Positions 1 to 13,197 of a stretch of DNA of 64,000 nt are shown piece after piece. Positions within the stretch are counted from its first letter, which is position 1, and each line of letters begins with the position of its first letter. The position numbers and the translations under genes were made by a program. This DNA is from Helopsaltes ochotensis. Taxonomy: Eukaryota; Chordata; Aves; Passeriformes; Locustellidae. The notes beneath the pieces were generated by a model that had not been told where the DNA came from, ran no database searches, and saw nothing but the letters and a program-made list of their open reading frames with translations. The stretch covers positions 917,842 through 981,841 of the forward strand of contig VXBM01000233.1 in the NCBI GenBank assembly GCA_013400155.1, read 5' to 3'.

Positions 1-2190
1 TCCAGGACTGTGGATGCCACAAAGAGGGAGCAGAACAAAACAGGAAACTGTAAATTCATACTTCTTTTGGAATCATAATTGCCATAACACAGAGGTTTTT
101 TTAAAGCTTAGGCTGTCACCCATGCCTGGTACATGGCCCCACATTCATGCACCTCCATGTCCCTCACACTGACAGCAACTAGGATCTCTGGTATCCTTCA
201 GCTTTCCAGGGGCTGTGAACAGTCAGTCACACCCTCCTATTACCAGCCATAATCTATCCCAGGAGCTAAGGCAGAGCATCCAGCCACCTTCTCTCAGGCT
301 GCTCAGAAGGTACCAAGGTCTCCAGCAAAGAGGTCCAAAGCCCTGCCAAGAAGGGGATGTGGGCAGGAATAATAAGAGCACGGAAGTATCATCACAGCCT
401 GGTTGTGCAGGGTCCTTCCCCATTTTAAATTATAAAGGGACAACTGTTAATAGCATAATAAAAGTATTTTAATAATAAGATACTAATAAGAAGAGGAATA
501 TAGGCTGTAATTCCTAGATCTCTTCATCCTGGGAACTCAACTTTGATGGAGCATAGACCCAATGAAAGCAGTGCAGTTCTCAGACACTCTGTTTTAAAAT
601 TAAATACAGAACCCTTCCATAATGCTCTTCCCAGTCTGAGCACAAGATTTTTCCTTATGTTTTGATTAAACTTTGCAAGGACTTGAAGGCTGCAATAGCC
701 AGTGCGGGCTAAGGAACAACCACAGTAAAGTCCACAGGAGACATCTTTAACATGAAGAACAAACGTTAACAGCATGAAAAAACTTACTGTTCATCTCCAA
801 AGTGATCTTGTGGGAAAGACTTGTGGAACTTAAAGGGTCCAAATTCATCACCTCTACATTTGTATTATGATGCAGTGAGAATATGACTTGATAGCCTTCA
901 CAGAGACATACAAGCTAAATGTCATTTAATTTATGCTCCTAACATCTCAGATAGTTCTGAGTGGATAGAGAATTTATAGTTTAACTCATACTTTTAAACC
1001 ACAATTAATTTGTGAGAGCAGTTGGAGTTTGTGGATAATTTTTTCTTCCTTATTATTTTGCAAAGATTATTAAATAGGAGTTAATCAGTTAATCATGCCC
1101 TCTGATCTTTTCTTCAGTGAATTTGCATTTCTTTTCAAGTGTAGTCGGGTATGCAATTGGGAAAAGATCTGTAGGACACCAGTGTTGTTCTGGTGGTTGA
1201 TCTTTTACCAGCAAGTGGTGAGATTTTCCTGCAGAGAATACACCTGCCTATGCAAAAAATCTGTGTTATGAGATCTTGCTGTGAGATTAGCAAGGATTCA
1301 TTACCTTTTTTTGTAGATTATATAGAGATAATTCAAGAAACAAAACTTCAAGAAGGCTTAAGATGAAAGCCAAGACCTTAAATATGTGACCTTAGTCCAA
1401 CTTCTGAAACAATGAACATCTCCAGTTGTCTTCCATAGCTTTTAAAATTAAGTAATTTATTTATACACTTAAACACGAATTTGATGTCAGGTTTAAGCTT
1501 CTGTTATAGAAATTTACCATAGAATCCAATTCAAGAGGCAATTTAACTTTATTAATGTGGGAGATAATGTGAGCATAATGTGAGCTATTTTTTAACCTTA
1601 AGTGCCATTCCTGCTATTGCAAGAAAGTGCCTTACACCTATCTGGAAAGCCATTATTAGCAAACTGAATAATTTATCACTCCCAATTTACAAGAAATTAG
1701 CCCTGCCTAAAGACTAAAACCAGAAGCCATTTAAAAAATAATAATTCAAAAACTTATGTCAGGTTCCTAATTTGAGGAACAGTAGGAATGTCCTAATGTG
1801 TGGTTCAGAGAGCATTATTTTAAAACCAGAACCAACTTTTCCCGTCTATAAAGCAGGTGACTGTGCTTTGCTGCTACCTTATGGGCACCCTTACATGTGT
1901 TTCAACTGAATTTTCACAAGTGGATAAAAGCAGGAAATTGTGATATGGAAATCTCTGTGCTTCACCTTTTTAAAGCTATTTAAGAAACATCCTCTACTAT
2001 TCAAACATTACCATTTTTTAATGTATAGAATGAAAACAGAATTAATGCTTACATTTTGTCTTTTAAATGAACTCTGCAATATTTGAAGAGTATGAGTTTT
2101 GAATTAAATACTCTTACATTTAATAAACTACAGGTGGTTATGGGATCAGTCTTTAAGTTATGTTGAAAGAACAGCCTGACTTGGAAAATA
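1..2190. other. Intergenic DNA, nothing recognised
   Basis: AT-rich, CpG-poor unique-looking sequence. The open frames are short (85 codons or fewer), begin and end at random-looking places and resemble no protein known to me. No CR1 piece, tandem repeat or RNA gene was recognised. A stretch near 120-430 is somewhat richer in G+C than the rest but shows no splice or codon pattern that I can defend. Confidence 0.6.
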
Positions 2191-2270
2191 GGGGAAATCA
2201 GATGCCGTATTATTGAGAAATAAATAAATATGGCAAAAGGACAAAGTTTAGGACAAATTAATCTTAGGTT
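2191..2270 (+). repeat. Copy A of a ~62-bp duplicated element
   Basis: The first ~60 bases are close to identical (about 55 of 62 positions by eye) to a stretch at 4079-4140. Shared blocks include AAATCAG, AATAAATATGG and the 17-mer CAAAAGGACAAAGTTTA. Both copies have the same orientation and lie about 1.9 kb apart. Similarity fades after the 17-mer, although both continue into an AATCTTA block. This could be a local duplication or two copies of an unrecognised old interspersed repeat. Confidence 0.75.
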
Positions 2271-3574
2271 AATTCCTGTCAAGTGCAATTGCACTGAGTA
2301 GAACTTCTTTTCAGATTCCCTTTCTACCTTTAGAGGTATCCCCAGTGCAAAGTCTGTGCTAATGTTGCTGAGGCTGGCAATAGTGTTTGCTGTCTCTTGT
2401 GCTGTGTAAACAAAGGCTCATCAGTGAAAAAGCAGTCTAACAGTTTTTAATATCTAGTGAGGTATCAGCTCCACTTTAAAAAAACTGATAATTAAAATTT
2501 TATGAGGTACTGGAAATGTTTGGAATCTGAATTGCATAGTGAAAAGAGGGTGTTTCGGTATCTACGTAAATGTTATACACATGATGGATGGATCGTCAGT
2601 CCGTATTTACTAAGGTGACTGTTTCTGTGTAAATTCCAGTGCTAATTAGAAGTTTGTTTTGGAGAACAAGACACAAAGCCAATCATTTTGATGAACTGAG
2701 AGATTAGAAGCTGAGCTCACTAGCTGTTTTTGACTTCAATCAAGAAATGCTTGTGTTTAAACAAATGAAAACATTATCAAACTTTAGTCAATGATGATTT
2801 CCAGTGACACTGCAGTGCTGGATTTCATATTCCTGGATTCCTCCCTGCGCATTTCTGGTGGCCTGCAGGGAGCAGGCAAAGGTACTGTCTTGTGAGAGGT
2901 AATTAAAATTCTTCTCCATCTGGAAGAACTTTCTTCTTTTTCCCCTTTCCCTTCCACTGCTCTGCAGCCCAAGGTGACCTCACCAGAGGTACCTCCAGGA
3001 ATGCAAAAATCTCTGCTATGAGGCTCCAGCAGCCTGAAGATAATGTTTGTATATCTGATCTTGAGCTGCCCACAAAGCCATCATTTTCTCTCTTTTTATT
3101 TTCAGCTTTCCTCATGTGTAAAAGCAAGGAAAAAAACCTGATTGGTATCTCATGCACACTGAAACCAAGAAAACCTTTTATTTTTTTTTCCTTTTTTTTT
3201 CCCCTTTAGGGTCTTTTGTAAATGCTATAAAGGAACATGAAAAATATCTATTACTGCTGTAGGATTTTTGATAAGATATCAAGAGCTACAGCAGATTGGA
3301 AGTTGTTCTGACAAAGAGCGACTGAACACAAGCCACCTATAAAATAAACATAGGTTATATAGGTCGGCTTATGGAGCTTATACTGTGATTTTGGGGGAAT
3401 ACTTTTTATTATAACATTCCCACAGTACTCTATGATCTCTGTAAGCTGGTGACACAAACACATAGTGTTGAATTATTTGGCATGGCAATGAAGCCACAAA
3501 TGCAAGACCCTACAGGAAAAAACCTCAAACTTTAAATCCCAAATCAGTTGACTAACAGAAGGCTAAGAACTTTC
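2271..3574. other. Intergenic DNA with a polypyrimidine tract
   Basis: No gene is recognisable. A T/C-only tract at about 3177-3208 ends in a CCCCTTTAG run that resembles a 3' splice site, but no coding exon follows it. Open frames here (up to 84 codons) have no recognisable similarity. Confidence 0.55.
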
Positions 3575-4062
3575 CAATGAGGATGGGGTTTTGTTTTTCC
3601 AGCCCCAGGTCCAACCATCAACCTAGCACCGTGTTCACCACTGAACTACGTCTCAAGTACCATATCCACATTTTTTTGAAAACTTTCAGGAATGGTGACT
3701 CCACCACTACCCTGTGCAGTCTGTTCCAATGCTTTACAACCCTTTCTATGGAAAAAAAAAATCTTGATAACTAAACTTCCCTTGGCACAACTTGAACCTA
3801 TTTTCTCTCATCCTGTCACTTATTACATGGGAAATGAGAGTGACCTCCACCTCACTGCACTCTCCTTTTGGGTAGGTGTTGAGAGTGATAAGGTTCACCC
3901 AAGCCCCCTTTTCTTCCAGGCTAAAGAACCCCAGCTCCCTCAGCTGCTCCTCGCAAGACTTGTGCTCCATGTCCTTTACAAGCTCAGCTGCCCTTCCTTC
4001 TTTGGACTTGCTCCAGAGCCTCGATGACTTTCTTGTAGTGGGGCATCCAGAAGTAAACACAT
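3575..4062 (-). mobile_element. CR1 LINE fragment, 3' end
   Basis: Read on the minus strand, this matches the familiar 3' part of chicken-repeat-1 LINEs. From the right-hand end it gives the segment equivalent to 'transmitted to a grouped ...CCAGAAC...ACTACAAGAA', then the block with GAGCACAAGTC and GAGGAGC, then AGCCTGGAAGAAAAG, then the tail block ending in GGTTGATGGTTGGACC. The element is 5'-truncated, as most CR1 copies are, and carries indels and stop codons, so it is dead. The usual terminal ATTCTATG-type microsatellite is not evident at the 3' end near 3575. Its 5' end lies within about 20 bases of copy B of the duplicated element at 4079. Confidence 0.9.
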
Positions 4063-4078
4063 TTATGTTTTGCCTCAT

Positions 4079-4160
4079 GGGAAAATCAGGTGCCCTATTA
4101 ATTCAGAAATCAATAAATATGGGCAAAAGGACAAAGTTTATGGGGCAATCTTATTTAAAG
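4079..4160 (+). repeat. Copy B of a ~62-bp duplicated element
   Basis: Second copy of the element at 2191, in the same orientation and directly beside the truncated 5' end of the CR1 fragment. It differs from copy A by five or so substitutions and two single-base indels over about 62 bases. Confidence 0.75.
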
Positions 4161-5473
4161 TATTGAAGATTTTGCAGTGGTTCAGTTTTAAGACACTGAT
4201 AAGTTATTTGTGATGAGGCTATGCTTAGTGCATTATGTTCCTACAGGATATTAAATTGGGTTCTTGAGCAAATTTTCAGTGTAGTAATACAAAAAAGCAT
4301 ACAATCTTAAAAGCAGAGAAGTACTTAAAACATATTAAAGAGTAAATGCTTGTAATAAAACATATTTATTTAAACGAAGAAATATAAACTACTCTTAATC
4401 AATTTAATGTAGTTCCACTGTCAAGACCTGCGAAAGTCTTGCTACATAGAGAAAGCTTCAGTAAGCTCCAATTCCTAATTTTATTCTGCAGCATTTAAGG
4501 CAGCCACGGGATGGCACTGTAAAACTGCAAGTCAAAACCTCGAACTCCTTTCCGGCTAACACCCACTTCAATGTGCTAATTGAAATCAATGCAACCAGTC
4601 GTCACAAAGCAGATCCCACCAGCTTACTCTTTAATGGCAATTTTTTTTTTTTTTAATTTTCAACACCTTTCCCGAAGCAAATCAGCACCCCCAGGTTCAG
4701 GGTCTCGCAGACCATGCTGCTGTCACTGCAGGCAGAGTCCTGGTGCTGGTGGTGCCTGGCAAGAGGCTGGATAGCTCTGGATGCTTCAGGCAGGCGAAAC
4801 AGCCACTCTGATGGAAAAAATAATGAGACAAGATGTCTGTAGGAGAGTTTTTCTATTCCTAAACAGTTTAAAATTAGCTCATTTCATAAAGCATGAGTTT
4901 TACGGATTTCTTTTTCAATGGCCTGATGGAACTTATTAGCTGTGTAATTGTCCTCATCATGCATATAGTTAGTGCACAAAGGTTGACATTATCAGGCTTA
5001 TTTCACACACTGTTCCCCTGATGGTATTTCTGCGAGAAGCAGAGTCCAGAGAAGGTTGGAGAAGCGTGGGTGGGAGAGGGGTGTGGGTGCTGGAGCTGAT
5101 GTGCAATGTTGAAAATTATTGTGAGTACAATCCCTGTTTCTTGGCTGTAGCATTTTACTACATTTAAGTACATAATATCTATCGTTTGCTTCATCTAAAT
5201 GCCAAATTACCCTTCGAAAAACTTCTTTTATGGAGTCTTTTATGCCTTAAAATTTTCTGATATTGGGCTCCTCCTAGTACCATACTGAACTAGCTTATTT
5301 GCATTTGAAAAGTAGGACACCTTCTAAGTTCATGGGTTTAATTGCTTTGCCAAGGTAATGGGTTTAACTTTTATATATTTTGTGTAATATGGTGTAATAC
5401 TGACAAAATAATAAATTCCACATGCCATCCTGAAGCAAATCTCTCATTAGTCAGTTTGAACTTTACCACCACC
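4161..5473. other. Intergenic DNA with a short poly-T
   Basis: Unique-looking sequence with a T14 tract at 4641-4654. No gene, RNA or transposon was recognised. A G+C-richer patch at about 4670-4800 encodes nothing familiar. Confidence 0.55.
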
Positions 5474-5494
5474 AAAAAAAAAAAAAAAAAAAAA
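5474..5494 (+). repeat. Poly-A tract (A21)
   Basis: Uninterrupted run of 21 A preceded by two ACC units. It could be a retroposon tail, but nothing recognisable as a SINE, LINE or processed gene lies upstream, so it is listed only as a homopolymer. Confidence 0.9.
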
Positions 5495-7723
5495 GGAATA
5501 ACTGAGCCTGGAATTCAGAATTACCACATTCCAGACTTCGCAGCAGCAACTGCAGCAAAGCTAACAAAATCCAAATAATTTGCTGGAGATTAAATCTTTT
5601 GCTAGCAGTAAATAATTAATAAGCAATTGTTACTAAAAAAACCTATTATCTAGGGAAGCTAATAGCTGCTCAGTTTAAATTCTTTTTCCCTTCTAATACG
5701 TATTTTAAAACACTTGTCTTTAAAATAAAGTTAATTTTTGTGCCTATGTGAATTGGGTACACATTATGACAGAGCCTTTCCAAGAATATCTGAAACGAAA
5801 CAGCCATCATGACAATTTTCAATAAATCATTCCTGGCTGGGAGTCTCAGAGGAAGAGAAACTAAATGATGATTGAATTATCCTTCTATCTCTAAAAGCAA
5901 TCTTTCTGAATCAGGACTGAGGCACTGTGAGGAAATGGGTTTGGAGCACTAATATTTCTGCTATCATGATTCCCCCTGTTCTCTGAAGAGCCAATGTACC
6001 AAATTTCTAGTTTATAGATGAGATTTCACAGCGCAAAATTATAAAATGCCCAGTGACTCAATGAAGAGATTGAGGTACAGGATAGTGGTAGCCAAACATC
6101 ACCTGAACTCCTCTTGCAGAAATGCTGGAGATGCAGGAATGCATCCAGTTTGATCCTAAAGGCAGTGTGACCTGCATACAGGGCACATAAAGTGGGAGTT
6201 CCATGGCTAAAACAAGACTAGTATCTCTGGAATAAAAACTCCAGATCACAACAAGTACCTGATGGTTCTGCCTCAGCTTCCTGACTATGTCGTGCCGCCA
6301 GGCAGAGCGTGTCTGTGCTGCCTTCTCTCTCTCTGGCCAGGCTTTGCCATCTTCACCTCCAGAGGCAGAGGAGAAAGAGGCATCTGCAGTAAGGCTGTGA
6401 TTTAAAGGCAAACTAGATGCTGCCTGTGGAGAAGTGTGCCCCTCTCTGGCCAGAGCTGAACAATTTTCCTCCACAGAGAGATGAACGTCTTATTTCTGTG
6501 GCATCTCCTGTTTGGCAGACGCCAAAATAAGTACGTGCCGTGGTTTTTTAGCTTTTGCAGAAAAGCTGTGAGGCCATGCTTCCTAGGCAGTCTCAGTCCA
6601 CCTAGAGGATCAAGTAACACAGTCAGAGCCAGTGGTGGGCAATGCTGTAATTCACCTAGCAATATTAAAGATCTCAGTTTCAAAATCTCTCTGAATAAGA
6701 CAAAATTGTAAGAGGCTTCAAGTCTTATTTTTGTGTAATCTGAATACAAGCATTTGAATATTTCCTGAAAGCAGACAATATTGGCATATTTTAATCACAT
6801 CATCAGTTAAGACAATCAATCCTGAATTGTGCATGTGTTCTTATATAATTGATGAAGTATTTCAATGCTCCTTTACACTCTACCAGGATGCTCAGTGGTT
6901 TAGAGAAAAGAAATCTCACAAAGGAATCTTGCAATCACAAGCCTTACACAAAACCTGGCTGCTATACTCCAGTGTCCCCTGCATGTTCCTTAAGAGTCTT
7001 TGAATTAATACCTTAAATATTTATACAGCTATTTGTTTTCCTAGCTTCTGTCAGGAACTAATGGGCTTTTCATTAATAAATTATATGATGTACATTTAAT
7101 AACTTCAGTAGTGCTTGCAAATCTCTTTTCAATGAAGCCGTAGAGACTTGCACAGACGTGTCTTATGTCATGTGTCTTACCTGCCACAAAAACTGAACAA
7201 ATCCAATGGATTTTGTACAGTTATTTGCTGCTAAAATGCCAATAGAGAGTTTATATTAAAGGAAATTAGCTGCTCAGGCATAGTTTTCCATTAATCAGTA
7301 GACAGAGCTCTTTCTAGCTTCAGAAATAAGGAAGGGATGCAGAGATGTGATTGCAAGCAAGTCTCCCCATTTCTGACTTTGAGGTGGGTGTGAATGTTTA
7401 AGATGCAAAGCCAGAGGGTCATATTCCAGCTAAAAACTAGCTGGTGTGACTTCGAAAATAAACGGTATTGACTGACATTGATTCTGAATGTGACTTGTTG
7501 TTTAGAAAGTATTTTTGTTTGGTTAATGCCTCAGAATACAAAATAGCTTCTATACACAGTCACAATTATCTAAATGCAATGGATTGTATAAAAATGTTAT
7601 TTTTACATACATAAAGTGAATATAGAACACAGTCGAATGTTAATATAATTTTAATAATTATGTTGGAAATATATATCTCTTTACCATATAAAATAGTGGC
7701 CACCTATAAAGAGATGAAGGTTT
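5495..7723. other. Intergenic DNA; two overlapping minus-strand open frames
   Basis: No recognised gene. On the minus strand, frames of 138 codons (6058-6474) and 115 codons (6402-6749) overlap in different phases across a patch that is richer in G+C than its surroundings. Neither product resembles a known protein, and there is no splice signal joining them that I would trust. A decayed transposon or a non-coding conserved patch is possible. The rest is AT-rich unique sequence. Confidence 0.5.
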
Positions 7724-7906
7724 AGTTAAGCAGGTCCTGTCTTTCATAAACTCATGCTGGCTGGGCCTGACCTGTGGTTGGCCTGTGTATGCCACATGAT
7801 GGCACTCGAATGTGCTGCTCCGTGTTTTTCCCTGGCACTGAGGTCGGACTGACAGGCTTGTACTTTTCCAGATCCTTCTTCCAGCCTGTCTTGTAGATGG
7901 GCTTAC
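7724..7906 (-). mobile_element. CR1 LINE fragment, reverse-transcriptase part
   Basis: The minus strand encodes a degraded piece of the CR1 ORF2 reverse transcriptase. The recognisable string is KTGWKKDLEKYKPVSPTSVP followed by GKNTEQHI, which corresponds to the conserved 'W..A.V.PI.KKG.. . .YRPVSLTSVPGKIMEQII' region of this family. The nucleotide sequence continues to a block reading CAGCATGAGTTTATGAAAG and GACAGGACCTGCTTAAC on the minus strand, which is the usual next segment. It is truncated on both sides and cannot encode a working enzyme. Confidence 0.9.
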
Positions 7907-10900
7907 CTCCTGTCAGTGGGGATCTCCCAAGAATACAGGGATTTATATCATGTGTGTTTTTAATGTCTGAAACAAAGCTCATCTGTCAACACTTGTGTTA
8001 GAAGATCCCAAATTGCCTAACTGTTTCAGAAAGTAAGTTTTCATCAGGGAGCACCCTTGCTTTCAGGTCAGCATAGAGCAGGAGCTGGAGCTTTGCTGTT
8101 TCAAATGTGGTGATGCCAAAGCTTACACCTCAGCTGGTAGTGGGAGCTGTGCTCAGTGGTGTTTTGAGAAGGATTCACTATAGAGCACATAAGGAGAAGG
8201 CTGGGGATTAGTGCTGTAGGGTCTTGCCTAGTTCTATTTCCTTTTTTTTTTTTTTTAAGCTGCAATAGGGAAACTTAATACTTCCTACAATCTCTACATA
8301 TACTCTAGTAAGAAATGTAAATCTGTTTGCAGCAGGGAGTACAACTCCAGTTCCAGAAGCTGGTTATGAAAAAATTGCTTCTGTAACACTATGGGACACC
8401 ACTGGTCCATTCTCATGTAAAAGCATGGAAGGTGTTGGCTAGACTGTCCTAATAAGAGCAAAGTGAGAAAGAAGTTTGCCAGGCTGTGAAATAAGAGAGA
8501 GACTGTTGGTCTATCACAGCTGCTGTTCTCACAAATCAGTGGTGCAGAGCTGTGCTTACTACCTAGAAACAGAATCTCCTACAAAATCAGCTAACATTTT
8601 TGCAGCAGATGTTATATGCTGCACATGTCAACTCAAGATGACAGTCTCCTTAAATGCTTTCCAGCAATTGCCTGGATAGTTCAATAAGTTATCTGGATAC
8701 CACTTCTGCAAGGATATGTTATGGCTGTATACTGCTGCTAATGGAGAATTCACCATAATTTATAACTTCTACCTTAACAGCATCTTTTTTTTCTTTGAAA
8801 GCACTTATTTGAAGACTAATAAAGCATGTAAGCATTATAGTAATAGCTAAGATTTGTTAAGGAGATTTACAGGGTCCAGTTTGAGATAACAGAAATAACA
8901 TCTCTAACTAGTTAATTATTGTACTTCCCGGGAGATTGATCCAGCACCAATTATCAATATCAACACAAAACAGCATGTCCCGTGCTTTCCATTTTGCCCA
9001 TGTTCGTATTTGTACACACTGTTTTGGTAATTAGAAACAGAAGGAAGTTCTTTTGGCATTTGAGTCTTATTGTATGATGCCTGGCTGGTGCACATCCCTT
9101 TCAGCCCTGTCTTCAGCATGAAGTGCCTCAAGGGAAGGCAAATGTGCATCAAATTGGCAGCTCCTTAGGTTGTGCTCCAGCTTACGCTTTCCTATTTTCC
9201 TCAGCACCCACAGCCTGGCTCATTCCCTGAGGCCTGAGATGTATTCTAGGGGCTTTGATAAGAGGCAACAGGTGAAATCCTCCCCCAAAAGATCTACATA
9301 ATTCTCAAGTCTATCTACTCTCAAATCTGTGCCCCCCTTTATTTTTGCTGTGCCTACCTGTGTGCTTCTTCCTTCCTGCACTTCTCACAGGGTTAGCAAT
9401 TTACAACAGCTTTGAGCAGCAAAACCCTACTTGCCCTGTTAAATGCTGATTCAGAGTAATTATTGCTCTTGTGTGAGTGTAATTTAAGGGATAATCGTGC
9501 AGCTTGCTGCTGCTTACATTCACCTTTTCCCTCTTGTTTAGAAGGCAGCCTTGTTCAGCACAAACATTCATACAACTCATATAGGAGAGGGCATATCCTT
9601 GACTTATCATCATCTGCGATTCTTTTCACTTGACAGGTTGAAAAATGCGTACACCTATTTTCTCTGATGGTTCTCTTATCACTGTGGGCCTTCCTGAGGC
9701 TAAATCTGCTCAACCATTCAATTTTGATTCTGGAAGCAATGTTAAGGCCATTAGCTGTGTCCACATAAGGATGCTGTTATAAAACTTGACATGCTTATTA
9801 ATCATAAATTCAGCAGACATTCTGCTTCAATCTTTCTGGGGTCTGCTTATGCTTCATTTATGATGTAAAGTGAGGGTTTAGGGGGAATATGGTGTATTTT
9901 TAGATCAGCATTTATGTCAGGTAGCAGACAGTGTTCGGTATTTCCATATCACTTTCCACCCAAGGAAATGCACTTAGCTCTTTCCCATTTGTATTGCACG
10001 TAGTTTGCTCCAGTGAAAAAGTGCAGTTAGAGAAGTTCAAGAACAGGTGGCTGCAGACAAATGTTCACTCTGCCTTATCAGTGGGGGACTAGCACCATCC
10101 CTTTGCCACCATATATTACCATTTATTACTTCTGTATCATGATACCATCATTTGAGGGGGAGGTAAAAACATTGTATTAGAATCACTTTCCTTGCTGCTG
10201 AATTCCACTAGTGGCTTTTAAAGTGAAGCTGCCAAAATCTATATTCCTGAAATGGTTCTTGTCTAAACCCGTAGAACACCAGTGGTTTCCAGACTAGTTA
10301 AATACATCTCACAACAATTTTTGGATTGCCAAACTGACTCAATTAAGACATTTGTCACACATTGTATATTCAGCCTGGACTCATGAAATGGCTTAGCAAA
10401 GATCATTAGCCTTGGAAAAGTAGAATGCATTTCCATGGAAGAAGGAAGGAAATAGACTGTAACCTTCTGCTAGCATCTGCCAGCACATTGCTCTGAGCCC
10501 ACCAGCCCAGGTCATATCTGCACTCAGCCCTGGCTACAGATAAGATTTCTTGTCACTTGGAAAACAGCTGTCAGCAACTCTGTTATAATTGCATTTTCCT
10601 CTAATTGCCTACATTTGTTCAAATCCGATAAACTAAAAGTGAAATGCAGTGAGGCAGAAAATGTGGAGATCAGCACCAAAGATAATATGAATGCAGTGGC
10701 CTGTAAACCAAGGCTCCTGAATTTTGCACGTGTAGGGGTGTTGAAGACAGCAGAAGAAGAGGTCAGATTTAAGACCACAATATGGGAAGAGACAATATGG
10801 GTCACCACGTCTAGTCCCCAATTTCACAGGCAACCATATTATTACTTTCATCAGTTTATTGAGTTCTGGCGTGTAGAAAATTTTAATGACCAATGCACAG

Positions 10901-13003
10901 GCTGACACTGTTGTTTCAAATCCTCTTCAAATATTTCTTGTCATCTTCCCTAGTCAAGGAAGATATGATTAAAAATAAAGTACTCCAACTTCTCGCCCTG
11001 CTCACCCCAATCCAACCTCCTCTTTTAATTTCATTTTTAAGTGACATTTGCATTCCTTTCAAGCCACACATCATTTTCCACCTTTTTGAAGAAGCTTGCC
11101 TTGTTGTTAGCTGACCTGGCCACACATCAGAGCATCAGCTCCCCTTCCACTTACCTCCACGGCTGCCAAATGTGCTGTCGTTCCCCCTCAGGTGGAATCA
11201 TTAACTACAATACCCTGTCTTCTCACAGTCCAATAAGTGCTGAAACCCTGTGGTCGTACACCACAATTAATCCCTTCTGATGTTCAGGTACAGAAGAGGT
11301 TCATGTTTGATTCTCTCTATTGGGAAGTTGCTCATTAGAGGTTGTAAAATAAGAGAAATGACAATTATGGGTGGGCTTTTCTCTCCCTTTTTCCTTTTGC
11401 CTGTACTTGGGCTTGAAGATCATATTTTTCCCTTTGATTTTCTCTGATTTAGTACTTTTAAGGTAGTGGGGTTTTTTATGCAAGTTGCTTTTCATGTGCT
11501 TTTTTCACCTACCAAGCTATATTTTCTGCTTCCAGGCTGTGCTCTGTGGGATGTCCTCAGCTCCCCATACCTGCAGCTTGGCTCAGATCTCACCAGCTTT
11601 TGTTTGACCATAGAGTGACCTGTATTATTTCATAGAATTTCAAGTATTGCTGTCATACTAATAATACCTAGATGCATTGCTTTACTGATTGCTTAAGAAA
11701 CTTTATTTGTTCACTAAAGCCCTTTGAGCTAAGCATTCAATATATTTCCTTAAGTTAGAGCTTGGAAATCTAAAAGTCAAGCTAGTAATTGTGTAGCATT
11801 GAGTCTTCAAAATGTCTAGAGGGATGTCTGGTCTTTCATTTGATAGTGTCTCTGAAAAATCCCAAACTGAGACAGTGGTATGTATTTTAGGGAGTTCTAA
11901 TTAGATTATGTTTTATAATTTATCAGGCATATGAAGGTAAATGCAGATTTTCTTCTTATATCGGTAAAATTTGTGTAAGAGTCATAGATCTGGGACTAAG
12001 GCTCCACAACAGCTTTGAATGAATTATTTCCTAAGTTCTTTTTTGCAATCATATTGTAATGGACTCTGGGTGGAATACCTAAACTCCTTCACACTGGGTC
12101 TCATTGATTTACAGTACTGATTTACCAAATTTCATGAGGACCAAGATAAAAACGGCTTGTGTTTTCAAGTGGAGAAGCATACATTTATTTTATGCATTTT
12201 ATTTATTTTTACACTAAATCAGGCACAAAGACCTGGATCACTTAGTGTTCTATTGTATTTCTAAAATAAGTTTTCAACTTCCCTCTGGGTTTTTCCAGCA
12301 TTTTCAAATACACCTAAAAAATTAGAATAAAAATGAGGGTATTGGCACAGCAGCAATGAACTTTGTAATAGCTAACGTTGAGTCACCTGGTCTTTACTGT
12401 GGCATGCAAAATCTCATGGAAACAGAACAGAGGCACATTGACATTAGCAATGCCTGACAGAATTGCTGATTTTAAAAATTCTGTTTAAATCAACATGTTG
12501 GCAGATTGAGCAGGGAGAAGCTTAAAGACTCTTAGTAAATAATGCTGAACTAATGGTCTTGCTTAATTCCCATCTGTCTCTGAACTACAGGTACCCCAAG
12601 AAGGACCCCATGGAAATGCCTCTCTTCTCATGGGACCCTCAGAATTATCTCTGCCTTCTGTTTCCAGAACAGAAGTTGGGTTTTCATATTCCTGAAAACT
12701 AGGCAACTGCAACGACCCATTAAATGTAGAATACTAAAACAGTCTTTGGAGGAGGGACTGGGAGTTTTGCCAGCAACCCATAGAGTCATGCTTATTTTTG
12801 GATGCTCAACACACATGGATGTTTAAGAAAGCCCTGCTAATCTTGAGCAACACTTCACAAGAGGTGGGGATATTCCCCTCATTCCAGAGTGACATGTAAC
12901 CCCTGGGCACAAGGTGCTTCAGAAATCTGGGTGTTGTACACCACAGGCAGCTGGACTGAATCTGCTCCAAGCACTGAAATAAATCTGGAAGGACTTGAGG
13001 AGG
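7907..13003. other. Intergenic DNA, nothing recognised but simple repeats
   Basis: Five kilobases with no supportable gene. A T15 tract lies at 8242-8256. Open frames reach only 94-96 codons (both strands around 10524-10908) and overlap one another in opposite directions, as chance frames do. The sequence alternates AT-rich segments with moderately G+C-rich patches (9170-9250, 11130-11180, 12860-12990), none of which I can assign to a family. Confidence 0.55.
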
Positions 13004-13071
13004 GAGGAAGGAAGGAAGGAAGGAAGGAAGGAAGGAAGGAAGGAAGGAAGGAAGGAAGGAAGGAAGGAAGG
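13004..13071 (+). repeat. (GGAA)n microsatellite running into a gap
   Basis: About 17 uninterrupted GGAA units that end exactly where the assembly gap begins. Its real length is unknown. Confidence 0.97.
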
Positions 13072-13197
13072 NNNNNNNNNNNNNNNNNNNNNNNNNNNNN
13101 NNNNNNNNNNNNNNNNNNNNNNNNNNNNNNNNNNNNNNNNNNNNNNNNNNNNNNNNNNNNNNNNNNNNNNNNNNNNNNNNNNNNNNNNNNNNNNNNN
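13072..13197. other. Assembly gap (126 N)
   Basis: Run of N immediately 3' of the GGAA array. Sequence resumes at 13198 in unique DNA, so the gap hides the rest of the microsatellite and possibly more. Open frames drawn across it are artefacts. Confidence 1.

Noticed and set aside
3177..3210. Strong polypyrimidine tract ending in TTTAG as a splice acceptor
   Set aside because: No open, protein-like exon follows; T-rich tracts are frequent in this window.
3746..4078. 110-codon minus-strand frame and overlapping plus-strand frames
   Set aside because: They lie inside the CR1 3' region, which is non-coding in the intact element.
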